From contig JBDTTU010000005.1 of assembly GCA_039930465.1 (NCBI GenBank), forward strand, positions 29,643-93,642: 64,000 bases of DNA, given 5' to 3'. Shown here piece by piece: positions 7,943 to 15,351 of this stretch (the first letter of the stretch is position 1; the number at the start of each line of letters is the position of its first letter). The stretch is from LMDS01 sp039930465 (GTDB taxonomy: Bacteria; Pseudomonadota; Gammaproteobacteria; Burkholderiales; Burkholderiaceae_C). Both the position numbers and the translations under genes were made by a program. The notes under the pieces were generated by a model. It did not search any database. It was given only the letters and a program-made list of their open reading frames with translations, and was not told the origin of the DNA.

Positions 7943-8694
7943 TGAACCAGATCGACCTGAAAGGCCGCGTGGCCGTGATCACCGGCGGCGCACAAGGCAT
8001 CGGCTACGCCGTGGCCGAACGTGTGCTGCAGTCGGGTGGCGGCGCGGTGCTGTGGGACATCGACGCCGCGCGGCTGGCGCAAGCCGAAAACACGCTCGGC
8101 AAACTGGGCAAGGTCAGCACTTCGATCGTCGAGCTGTGCGTCGAGGCCGACGTGGCCGCCGCCACGCAAGCGGCAGTCGAAGCGCATGGACGCATCGACA
8201 TTCTCGTGAACAACGCCGGCATCACCGGCGGCAACGCGCCCACCTGGGAGGTGGCGCCCGAGGTGTGGCGGCGCGTGATCGAGGTCAACCTCGTCGCGCC
8301 TTACCTCACGTGCCGCGCGGTCGTGCCGCACATGTTGAGGCAGGGTTACGGCCGCATCGTCAACGTCGCCTCGGTGGCGGGCAAGGAAGGCAACCCGAAC
8401 GCCTCGCACTACAGCGCCTCGAAGGCCGGGCTGATCGCGATGACCAAGTCGCTCGCAAAAGAGCTGGCGACCAAAGGCGTGCTCGTCAACGCCGTCTCGC
8501 CGGCCGCAGCCAAGACCGCGATCTTCGATTCGATGACACAGCAGCACATCGACTTCATGCTGAGCAAGATCCCGATGGGGCGCTTTCTGGAAGTGAACGA
8601 GGCGGCCGCGATGATCGCCTGGCTGGCGTCCGAAGAATGTTCGTTCAGCACCGGTGCGGTGTTCGACCTCTCAGGGGGGCGGGCGACGTATTGA
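7942..8694 (+). CDS. SDR family NAD(P)-dependent oxidoreductase
   Basis: This 250-residue classical short-chain dehydrogenase has TGGAQGIG cofactor motif (about residues 15-22), NNAG (about 92-95), catalytic Ser in NVASVAG and YSASK (about 157-161). The C-terminus ends in the usual FDLSGGRA. FabG-like size and motifs give no substrate. It is translationally coupled to the DenD-like gene (ATG 7942 inside the previous TGA), so it most likely handles a step of the same sugar-acid pathway, perhaps an additional alcohol/ketone oxidation. It is the last gene of the GntR operon; the next 560 bp are non-coding. Confidence 0.92.
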   Translation: MNQIDLKGRVAVITGGAQGIGYAVAERVLQSGGGAVLWDIDAARLAQAENTLGKLGKVSTSIVELCVEADVAAATQAAVEAHGRIDILVNNAGITGGNAPTWEVAPEVWRRVIEVNLVAPYLTCRAVVPHMLRQGYGRIVNVASVAGKEGNPNASHYSASKAGLIAMTKSLAKELATKGVLVNAVSPAAAKTAIFDSMTQQHIDFMLSKIPMGRFLEVNEAAAMIAWLASEECSFSTGAVFDLSGGRATY

Positions 8695-9254
8695 GCGCTG
8701 CGGTAGGGGTGCGGTGACTTTGAACGATTCCCCTCGCCAGCCGCCAGCCGGCGCGTGCGCTGCGACGGGCCGCTGTGTTCCGCTCATGTCCCCCGGCCGG
8801 GCTTCGCCCAGCCTCCTCCTTGACTTCGCTCCACACAGCGAGCCGTCACAGCGCTGCCACCACCGTGGCGGCTCGGGGCTTGAACGCCGCGAAGCACAGG
8901 TGGTGCCTGCTGGCGAGGGCGCGGGTGACCGGCGTAGCGAAGTCAAGGGGGAGGGCCGGGCGAGAGCCCGGTCCGGAGGAGCGAGCCCGGACACAAGCAG
9001 TCCTGAGGACTGTTTGTGCCTGGCGAGCGCCCGGGGCTTTGTCCCCGGGCATGAGCGGAGCCGGTTACCCGATGCCCTCGCCAGCACCGCTCAAAGTGCA
9101 AGCCTCAACAGTCAGCGAACGGCGACGACGAACGACAGCACAACGGCCTGCCGTCCGACACGCGGCATCGGTGCTGCGTCACATGCTGGCGACGCAGCCT
9201 GTTCGCTCAGCTTCGAGCGGGCGGCAGCATCGCCCCCTCATTTGCGGAGACCGC
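8695..9254. other. 560-bp non-coding region rich in inverted repeats
   Basis: I see no protein gene here. A 19-base arm (8812-8830) pairs with 8936-8954 (one G-U) across 105 bases. Next come a 6-bp stem (8971-8976 with 8987-8992), a near-perfect palindrome (8993-9017) and an 8-bp GC stem (9029-9036 with 9043-9050). Smaller hairpins sit at 8795-8812 and 8955-8972. The density of structure suggests a dispersed intergenic repeat or a structured RNA; no family is recognised. Confidence 0.55.
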
Positions 9255-9719
9255 ATGACCCACATTCCCAAATTCCTTCGTGCCGCCTTGTTCGCTGCAC
9301 CGATTGCTCTTGCCGCTTGCGGCATGACACCGAAGGCCGACTCGACACCGATGGGCTCGGCCGGCAGCGTGAGTTTCAGTGCCACGCTCTCGGGCGCGGC
9401 CGAAGTGCCGGGCAACACGAGTACGGCCAGCGGCAGGCTCGACGCGACGCTCGACAAGGCCAGCAACGCGTTGCGTTGGACGATGACCTACTCAGGCCTC
9501 AGCGGCCCGGCAACGATGGCGCACTTCCACGGCCCGGCCATGCCCGGTGCCAACGCCGGCGTGGCCGTGCCTTTCCCGAACGCGACGAGCCCGGCGGCCG
9601 GTGAAACCACGCTCACGCCGATGCAGATCGACGATCTGATGGCGGGCAAGTGGTATGCCAATGTGCACACCGCGGCCTTCCCGGGCGGCGAGATCCGCGG
9701 CCAGATGATGCGGAAGTAG
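9255..9719 (+). CDS. CHRD-domain lipoprotein
   Basis: This 154-residue exported protein has a signal peptide with a lipobox (ALAAC, Cys near residue 23), so it is probably lipid-anchored in the cell envelope. The rest is one CHRD domain, recognised by FSATLSGAAEVPG, the central MAHFHGP and the end YANVHTAAFPGGEIRGQ. CHRD domains were first noted in chordin and occur in many bacterial secreted proteins of unknown role. It stands alone after the structured non-coding region and converges on the hydrolase gene 18 bp away. The function cannot be given. Confidence 0.9.
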   Translation: MTHIPKFLRAALFAAPIALAACGMTPKADSTPMGSAGSVSFSATLSGAAEVPGNTSTASGRLDATLDKASNALRWTMTYSGLSGPATMAHFHGPAMPGANAGVAVPFPNATSPAAGETTLTPMQIDDLMAGKWYANVHTAAFPGGEIRGQMMRK

Positions 9720-9737
9720 AAGGCAAGCGCGCGGCCC

Positions 9738-10562
9738 TCAGGCGCCGCGCCGCGGCAGCTGGGCGAGGAAGCGACCGACGGCCGCGTTGAACGGCGCGGG
9801 CTGCTCCAGGCCGGGCAGGTGCGCCACGCCAGGCATCACAAAAGTCTGTGCGCCGGGAATGCGGCGTGCGAGTTCGCGCATCCGGGTGTCGAGGTGCTCG
9901 AAGTCGAACGTGCCCCAAGTGATCAGCGTCGGCAGATCGAGTTGCTCGATGCACGACCATGCGTCTGGTGATGTGATCGCCTCGCCCACCGGCAGCGCGT
10001 CGAGTGCCACCCCGTTCATCGACAGGAACAGTTCGCGCAGCGCGCCGCTCACGCGGCCGGCCGGCTGCTCGGGCCCGTCGAGCCAGAGTTGCGCCTCGAG
10101 TTCGTTGACGGCCGCGAGCTCGCCCCGTTGCTCCGCGGCTTCGCAGGCGTCAATGCGCGCCTGCACGGGTGGCGAAAAGCCCTTCTCCGCCACGGGTGCG
10201 CCGGTCACCGCACACGCCACCAGCACGAGGGCTTGCACACGGGCTGGAAACGCGAGCGCGGCATCGATCGCAAAACGCCCGCCTTGCGAGCAACCCATCA
10301 GGATCGCTGCGTCGATCTGCAAGGCGTCGAGCAAGGCCATCAGGTCGGCGACGTGCGAGAACGATTCGGTCTCGAAGCGGGTTTCGCCGAAACCGCGCCG
10401 GTCGTAGGCGATCACGCGGTGCGTGGCCTGCAAGGCCTCGACCTGCGGCGCCCACATGCGCTTGTCGCACACACCGGCGTGCAGGCAGACGATCACCGGC
10501 CCCGGGCTCTGCGAGTCTTCGACGCAGAGCTCGGCGCGCCCGCTGCGAACGAAGCGCTTCAC
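9738..10562 (-). CDS. Alpha/beta hydrolase
   Basis: This roughly 274-residue protein has the alpha/beta hydrolase core: HAG oxyanion region (VIVCLHAGV), nucleophile elbow GCSQGG (about residue 98), acidic residue in TWGTFDFEHLD and catalytic His in GVAHLPGLEQP. No signal peptide is seen, so it is cytoplasmic. I prefer GTG 10560-10562 as start because it follows the acyl-CoA ligase stop and has AAGGA at a usable distance. An in-frame ATG at 10607 would overlap the ligase. The position right after the ligase suggests ester or thioester processing in the same pathway. The substrate is unknown. Confidence 0.85.
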   Translation of the reverse strand: MKRFVRSGRAELCVEDSQSPGPVIVCLHAGVCDKRMWAPQVEALQATHRVIAYDRRGFGETRFETESFSHVADLMALLDALQIDAAILMGCSQGGRFAIDAALAFPARVQALVLVACAVTGAPVAEKGFSPPVQARIDACEAAEQRGELAAVNELEAQLWLDGPEQPAGRVSGALRELFLSMNGVALDALPVGEAITSPDAWSCIEQLDLPTLITWGTFDFEHLDTRMRELARRIPGAQTFVMPGVAHLPGLEQPAPFNAAVGRFLAQLPRRGA

Positions 10563-10576
10563 GACGCTGTCATTCC

Positions 10577-12259
10577 TTAGTTTTCCTGGTCTTGCAGCAG
10601 CCGCCACATCACCTTGCCCGAACCCGACTTCGGCAGTGCGTCAACGAACTGCACGAGCTTGGGCACCTTGTAGGCCGCCATGTTCTCGCGCGCCCAGGCC
10701 GTGATGTCTTCGCCGGTGGTCTTGCCCTTCGCTTCGGCGCGCAATACAACCACGGCCTTGACCGTCTCGCCGCGGTAGGCGTCGCGCGCCGCGATGATGC
10801 AGGCTTCCTGCACCGCCGGGTGCTTGTAGAGCAGCATCTCCACTTCGGCCGGCCAGATCTTGAAACCGCTCGCATTGATCATGCGCTTCAGGCGGTCGGT
10901 CATGAAGAAGTAGCCTTCTTCGTCCATGCGGCCGAGGTCGCCGGTGCGAAAGAAGGTCTGGCCATCGAGCTCGATGAAGGCGTCTTTCGTCGCCTGCGGG
11001 TGACCCCAGTAGCCTTTGAAGACCATCGGCCCGCGCGTGATGATCTCGCCCACTTCGCCGACCGGCAGTTCTTTCAGCGTGGCCGGGTCGACGATGCGCG
11101 AGTCGACACCGAAGATCGGGATGCCCAGGCACTGCAGCTTGGCGCGCTCGGGCGGGTTGCCGTGCGAGGGCGCCGCGGTTTCGGTCAGGCCGTAACCTTC
11201 GGCAAAACTCAGCCCGAACTCGTCGAGCAGCCGCTGCGCCACGGCCTGCGGCATCGCGGCGCCACCGCCGCTCAGGTACTGCAGGCTGGTGAGATCGAAG
11301 TTCTTGTAGTTCGGGCTGCCGAACAGGTCGATGATCATCGTGGGGATGCAGGTCCAGTGAGTGATCCGGTATTTCGAGATCAGGCGCCCGGCGAGCTCGC
11401 GGTCCCAGCGCGGCACGATCACGCTGGTGCTGCCGAGGTAGACGTTGCCGACCACGCCGTACATCATGCCGGTCACGTGGAACATGGGCACCACCGACAG
11501 GCTCACCGCCTCAGGCCCGGCCTGCCCCCACTGCCCGCCGCCGACCGCGTTCGACATCAGCGTGCGGTGCGTGTGCATGCAGCCCTTGGGCAGGCCGGTC
11601 GTGCCCGAGGTGTAGGGCAACAAGGCCAGGTCGTCGGGCTGCGCCGTGTGCGGGCCGGGCTTCAGGCCCAGTTCAAGCACGTCGGCCCAGCGGGTGCAGC
11701 CCGCGGGCAATGCGGGGTCGCTGCGCAGCCAGGCGTCCATGGCCGGGGGCGGCGCGTCGTCGGGGTCGACCGTGATCTCGTGCATGGCGTCGGTGTAGCG
11801 TGTGACCAGTACTTCGGCCGCACGCTCGGATTCGGGCAAGGCCGCCTGGGCGGTGGCGACAATGCCGGCCAGGTCGGCGGCGCATATCACCACGCGGGTC
11901 TGCGGGTCGGTGATGTAGTGCTTGAACTCTTCGGCGCGGTTCATCGGGTTCACCGGCACCACGACGGCGTTGGCGCGCAGGATGCCGTAGTACGCGGCGG
12001 CGTACTGCGGGCAGTTCTGCATGCAAATGGCAACCCGCTCGCCCGCTTTCACGCCCACGCTCTGCAGCCAACCGGCAATGGCTTCGGCCTGGCGGCGCAA
12101 TTCGCCATAGTTGAGGGGCCGGCCGAAGAACAGGTAAGCCGCCTTCTCGGGAAAGCGCGTGGCCGTCACTTCCAGGTTGAACCACAGCGTGGTCTCGGGC
12201 ACCGCGAGCTGGCGCGGCAAGCGCTTGGGCCAGATCTTGTGGTGCGGGCGCTCGGGCAT
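10577..12259 (-). CDS. AMP-dependent acyl-CoA synthetase / acyl-CoA ligase
   Basis: This 560-residue cytoplasmic ANL-superfamily enzyme activates a carboxylic acid to its acyl-CoA via an acyl-adenylate. Motifs in order are the P-loop YTSGTTGLPKG (about residues 197-207), GYGLTETAA (about 345-353), TGDLGRMDEEGYFF with DRLKRMINASGFKIWP hinge (about 430-460), and the C-terminal catalytic Lys in PKSGSGKV. The length suits medium/long-chain or aryl-acid ligases. I chose ATG 12257-12259 because upstream codons do not resemble the family. The downstream hydrolase is on the same strand, 14 bp away. The acid substrate cannot be told. Confidence 0.92.
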   Translation of the reverse strand: MPERPHHKIWPKRLPRQLAVPETTLWFNLEVTATRFPEKAAYLFFGRPLNYGELRRQAEAIAGWLQSVGVKAGERVAICMQNCPQYAAAYYGILRANAVVVPVNPMNRAEEFKHYITDPQTRVVICAADLAGIVATAQAALPESERAAEVLVTRYTDAMHEITVDPDDAPPPAMDAWLRSDPALPAGCTRWADVLELGLKPGPHTAQPDDLALLPYTSGTTGLPKGCMHTHRTLMSNAVGGGQWGQAGPEAVSLSVVPMFHVTGMMYGVVGNVYLGSTSVIVPRWDRELAGRLISKYRITHWTCIPTMIIDLFGSPNYKNFDLTSLQYLSGGGAAMPQAVAQRLLDEFGLSFAEGYGLTETAAPSHGNPPERAKLQCLGIPIFGVDSRIVDPATLKELPVGEVGEIITRGPMVFKGYWGHPQATKDAFIELDGQTFFRTGDLGRMDEEGYFFMTDRLKRMINASGFKIWPAEVEMLLYKHPAVQEACIIAARDAYRGETVKAVVVLRAEAKGKTTGEDITAWARENMAAYKVPKLVQFVDALPKSGSGKVMWRLLQDQEN

Positions 12260-12420
12260 GGGCACGGGAAAGGCGGCTTTGGAATTCAAATCGGGGCTCC
12301 ACGCAAGGGCTGCTTCTTCGAACCGGAAGGTATAGCGCAGCCGGCCATCGCCTCCTACGGCGGGAACCCGCAGAGACGCAGGTACGGCACGGGCCTTGCT
12401 ATCCCTCAGAATCCCAAAGA

Positions 12421-12440
12421 GCTGCGCCTTCAGGCGCAGC
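12421..12440 (+). promoter_or_regulatory. Leader hairpin before amino-acid ABC operon
   Basis: A perfect 8-bp stem with a TTCA loop (GCTGCGCC/GGCGCAGC) is followed by CTTGTTTCAA, a weak T-rich tail. It lies 35 bases before the binding-protein ATG. It could be a partial terminator/attenuator in the leader or simply a 5' stabilising hairpin; no alternative pairing was identified. Confidence 0.4.
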
Positions 12441-12474
12441 CTTGTTTCAAGCCGTCCCTGAGGAGACCCGACCC

Positions 12475-13260
12475 ATGCAGACCCGTTCCTTCCTGAAAGC
12501 CGTGTGCGCGCTCGCCTGCGCCGCCGCCTTGGCCCCGGCCTTCGCGCAAACCGCACTCGACGACGTGATGGCGAAAAAGCTGATCCTGATTGCCGTGCCC
12601 ACCGACTCGGCACCCTACGGTTTCGTCGGTACCGACCTGGCCCCGCAGGGCCTGGACGTCGACATGGCCAAGCTGATCGGCGCCAAACTCGGCGTGAAGG
12701 TCGAGCTCGTGCCGGTGACCAGCGCGAACCGCATTCCGTACCTGCAGACCAAGAAGGCCGACCTCGTGATTTCCACGCTCGGCAAGAACCCCGAGCGCGA
12801 AAAGGTCATCGACTTCACCAACGCCTACTCGCCGTTCTTCCAGGCCATCTTCGGCCCCAAGGCGCTGCTCGTGAAAACGCCGGCCGACCTGGCCGGCAAG
12901 ACCGTGGGCGTGACCCGCGGCGCGATGGAAGACCAGGAGGTTGGCAAGATCGCGCCGCCCGGCGTCGACATCAAGCGCTTCGAAGACATGAACGGCACCG
13001 TCTCGGCCTACGCTGCCGGCCAGGTGCAACTGATGGGCGTGGGCGCGTCGGTGGCCGGCAATTTCATGGCAAAGAACCCAGCTGTAAGCACCGAGTTCAA
13101 GCTGCTGCTGAAAGACTCGCCAAATTTCATCGGCGTGGCCAAGGGTGAAGACAAGCTGCGCCTGAAAGTGAACGACATCATTGCCGACGCCAAGAAGTCG
13201 GGCGAGCTGAACAAGATGGCGTTGAAGTGGCTCGGCCGGCCGCTGGGCGAGCTGCCCTGA
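12475..13260 (+). CDS. Polar amino-acid ABC transporter substrate-binding protein (family 3)
   Basis: This 261-residue periplasmic binding protein has a Sec signal peptide (cleavage after AFAQ near residue 24). The SBP_bac_3 fold shows APYGFVG..GLDVDMAKLIGAKLG early, then VISTLGKNPEREKVIDFTNAY, the usual ligand/hinge region, and TVGVTRGAMED. A Shine-Dalgarno (TGAGGAG) precedes ATG 12475. It heads an operon with two HisM/GlnP-type permeases and a GlnQ-type ATPase. The family binds polar amino acids or related compounds; the exact ligand is not predictable. Confidence 0.93.
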   Translation: MQTRSFLKAVCALACAAALAPAFAQTALDDVMAKKLILIAVPTDSAPYGFVGTDLAPQGLDVDMAKLIGAKLGVKVELVPVTSANRIPYLQTKKADLVISTLGKNPEREKVIDFTNAYSPFFQAIFGPKALLVKTPADLAGKTVGVTRGAMEDQEVGKIAPPGVDIKRFEDMNGTVSAYAAGQVQLMGVGASVAGNFMAKNPAVSTEFKLLLKDSPNFIGVAKGEDKLRLKVNDIIADAKKSGELNKMALKWLGRPLGELP

Positions 13261-13294
13261 TCGCCGGTTCGTTGCAGCCACCAGCGCATCGCCC

Positions 13295-13954
13295 GTGATC
13301 GCCTTCGACTTTCCCGCCGTACTCGCCGAATGGCCGCTGCTGGCCAGGGGTGTGGCCGCCACGTTGGCGCTGACGGCCGTGTCGGCCACGGTGGGGGTGT
13401 CGCTCGGCGTGGCCTGCGCGTGGGCGCGGCTTCACGGTGCCCCGTGGCTGAAGATGATCGTTGGCACGTATGTGGAACTGATCCGCAACACACCATTCAT
13501 CGTGCAACTTTTCTTCCTGTTCTTCGGGCTGCCGGGCATCGGCATCAGGCTGTCGCCCGAAGTGGCTTCGGTGCTGGCGATGGTGGTGAACCTCGGCGCC
13601 TACGCGGCCGAGATCGTGCGCGCTGGCATTGCCACCACGCCGCGCGGCCAGATCGAAGCGGCACAAAGCCTGGCGCTTTCAGAAATGCAGGTGTTCACGC
13701 GTGTCGTGCTGCCACCGTCGCTGAAGCGTGTGTGGCCGGCGCTGGTGAGCCAGATCATCATCGTGATGCTGGGCTCGGCGGTGTGCGGCCAGATCTCGAC
13801 GCCCGAACTCTCGTACGCCGCGAACCTGATCCAGTCGCGCAACTTCCGCGCGTTCGAAGCCTTCATCATCGCGACGCTGATCTATCTGGCGCTCTCCATG
13901 GCGTTGCGCCGCCTGCTCAACTGGGCCGGCCCGCGTTTCATCTTCGGAAGCTAG
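13295..13954 (+). CDS. Amino-acid ABC transporter permease (HisM/GlnP type)
   Basis: This 219-residue inner-membrane permease starts with GTG 13295. It has five or so membrane helices and the conserved YVELIRNTPFIVQLFFLFFG segment near residues 50-70. The EAA loop reads GQIEAAQSLALSEMQVFTRVVLP (about 110-132). It pairs with the permease that begins four bases after its stop, forming the channel of a PAAT-family importer. Confidence 0.94.
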   Translation: MIAFDFPAVLAEWPLLARGVAATLALTAVSATVGVSLGVACAWARLHGAPWLKMIVGTYVELIRNTPFIVQLFFLFFGLPGIGIRLSPEVASVLAMVVNLGAYAAEIVRAGIATTPRGQIEAAQSLALSEMQVFTRVVLPPSLKRVWPALVSQIIIVMLGSAVCGQISTPELSYAANLIQSRNFRAFEAFIIATLIYLALSMALRRLLNWAGPRFIFGS

Positions 13955-13957
13955 CCC

Positions 13958-14611
13958 GTGGTCGACTTCTCGCTGTGGGACATCTTCCGCAACCTGCTGC
14001 TCGCCGCGCGCTGGACCGTGCTGCTGTCGCTGATCGCGTTCATCGGCGGTGGGCTGGTCGGCATGGCGCTGCTGATCGCCCGCATCGCCAGGCTGCGTGG
14101 TGCCGACACGCTGGTCGGCGGCTACGTGCAACTCTTTCAGGGCACGCCGCTGCTGATGCAGTTGTTCCTCGCCTACTTTGGCCTGGCCCTGTTTGGCATC
14201 AATGTGTCGCCCTGGGTCGCTGCGGCGCTCGCGCTCACGCTCTACACCAGCGCCTTTCTCACCGAGATCTGGCGTGGCTGCGTGAATGCCGTTCACAAGG
14301 GCCAATGGGAAGCCTCGACCGCGCTCGCACTCAGCCTCACGGAACAACTGCGCTACGTGATCGGCCCGCAGGCGCTGCGCGTGGCGGTGCCGCCGACGGT
14401 GGGTTTTCTGGTGCAGGTGATCAAGGGCACCGCGCTGGCCTCGGTGATCGGCTTCGTCGAGCTGACCAAGGCCGGCACGATGATCACCAACGCCACCTTC
14501 CGCCCGTTCACCGTCTACGCCTGCCTCGCGCTGATGTACTTCGCGCTCTGTTTTCCGATCTCGGCCTGGAGCAAATCACTGGAGAAAAAGCTGAACCATG
14601 GGCATCGTTGA
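13958..14611 (+). CDS. Amino-acid ABC transporter permease (HisQ/GlnP type)
   Basis: This 217-residue permease starts with GTG 13958, directly after the previous stop. Its features match its partner: GGYVQLFQGTPLLMQLFLAYFG and an EAA-type loop (KGQWEASTALALSLTEQLRYV). Five membrane segments are expected. Its last codons overlap the ATPase start by 14 bases, so the operon is translationally coupled. Confidence 0.94.
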   Translation: MVDFSLWDIFRNLLLAARWTVLLSLIAFIGGGLVGMALLIARIARLRGADTLVGGYVQLFQGTPLLMQLFLAYFGLALFGINVSPWVAAALALTLYTSAFLTEIWRGCVNAVHKGQWEASTALALSLTEQLRYVIGPQALRVAVPPTVGFLVQVIKGTALASVIGFVELTKAGTMITNATFRPFTVYACLALMYFALCFPISAWSKSLEKKLNHGHR

Positions 14612-15332
14612 AATCACGGGGCTGAAGAAGCGCTTCGGCACGAACGAGGTGCTCAAGGGCATCGACCTGTCGGTCAAACCCGGCGAGGTGATCGCGATCA
14701 TCGGCAAGAGCGGCTCGGGCAAGAGCACGCTGCTGCGTTGCATCAACGGCCTGGAAGTCTTCAACGAAGGCACGCTCAGCGTCGACGGCAACCCGCTGCT
14801 GCACGACGACAAGGCGGCGATGCGCACGCTGCGCCAGCGTGTCGGCATGATCTTCCAGGGCTTCAACCTGTTCCCGCACCTGAGCGTGGGGCGCAACGTG
14901 ATGCTCGCGCCGACGCTGGTGAAAAAGCGCGACACGGCGGCGGCGGCCGAGCAGGCAAAGAAGCTGCTCGCGCGCGTGGGCCTGGCCGAGAAATTCGACG
15001 CGCAGCCCGACCAGCTCTCAGGCGGCCAACAACAGCGCGTGGCGATCGCGCGCGCGCTGGCCATGGAGCCGGCCGTGCTGCTGTGCGACGAGATCACCTC
15101 GGCGCTCGACCCCGAACTGGTGGGCGAGGTGCTGCGCGTGGTGGAGTCGCTCGCCGACGAGGGCATGACGCTGCTGATGGTCACGCACGAGATGAGCTTC
15201 GCGCGCAAGGTGTCTGACCGGCTGGTGTTCATGCACGCCGGCCGCATCCATGAGATGGGCCCGCCCGACGTGATCTTCGGTGCGCCGCAGACACCGGAGC
15301 TGAAGCAGTTCCTGTCGTCAATCGACGTCTGA
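14598..15332 (+). CDS. Amino-acid ABC transporter ATPase (GlnQ/HisP type)
   Basis: This 244-residue ATPase has Walker A GKSGSGKST (about residues 35-43), Q-loop in MIFQGFNLFPH, signature LSGGQQQRVAIARA (about 136-149), Walker B AVLLCDEITSALDPE and switch His in VTHEMSFAR. Size and signature are typical of the PAAT family. It completes a full importer with the three upstream genes. It converges on the kinase gene 20 bp downstream, with no clear terminator in that gap. Confidence 0.96.
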   Translation: MGIVEITGLKKRFGTNEVLKGIDLSVKPGEVIAIIGKSGSGKSTLLRCINGLEVFNEGTLSVDGNPLLHDDKAAMRTLRQRVGMIFQGFNLFPHLSVGRNVMLAPTLVKKRDTAAAAEQAKKLLARVGLAEKFDAQPDQLSGGQQQRVAIARALAMEPAVLLCDEITSALDPELVGEVLRVVESLADEGMTLLMVTHEMSFARKVSDRLVFMHAGRIHEMGPPDVIFGAPQTPELKQFLSSIDV

Positions 15333-15351
15333 GCTGCGGCCGCGGCGGCGT

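Noticed and set aside
8654..9604. Plus-strand frame across the hairpin-rich gap
   Set aside because: No protein-like composition; it overlaps the SDR end and the CHRD gene in another frame, and the gap is dominated by inverted repeats.
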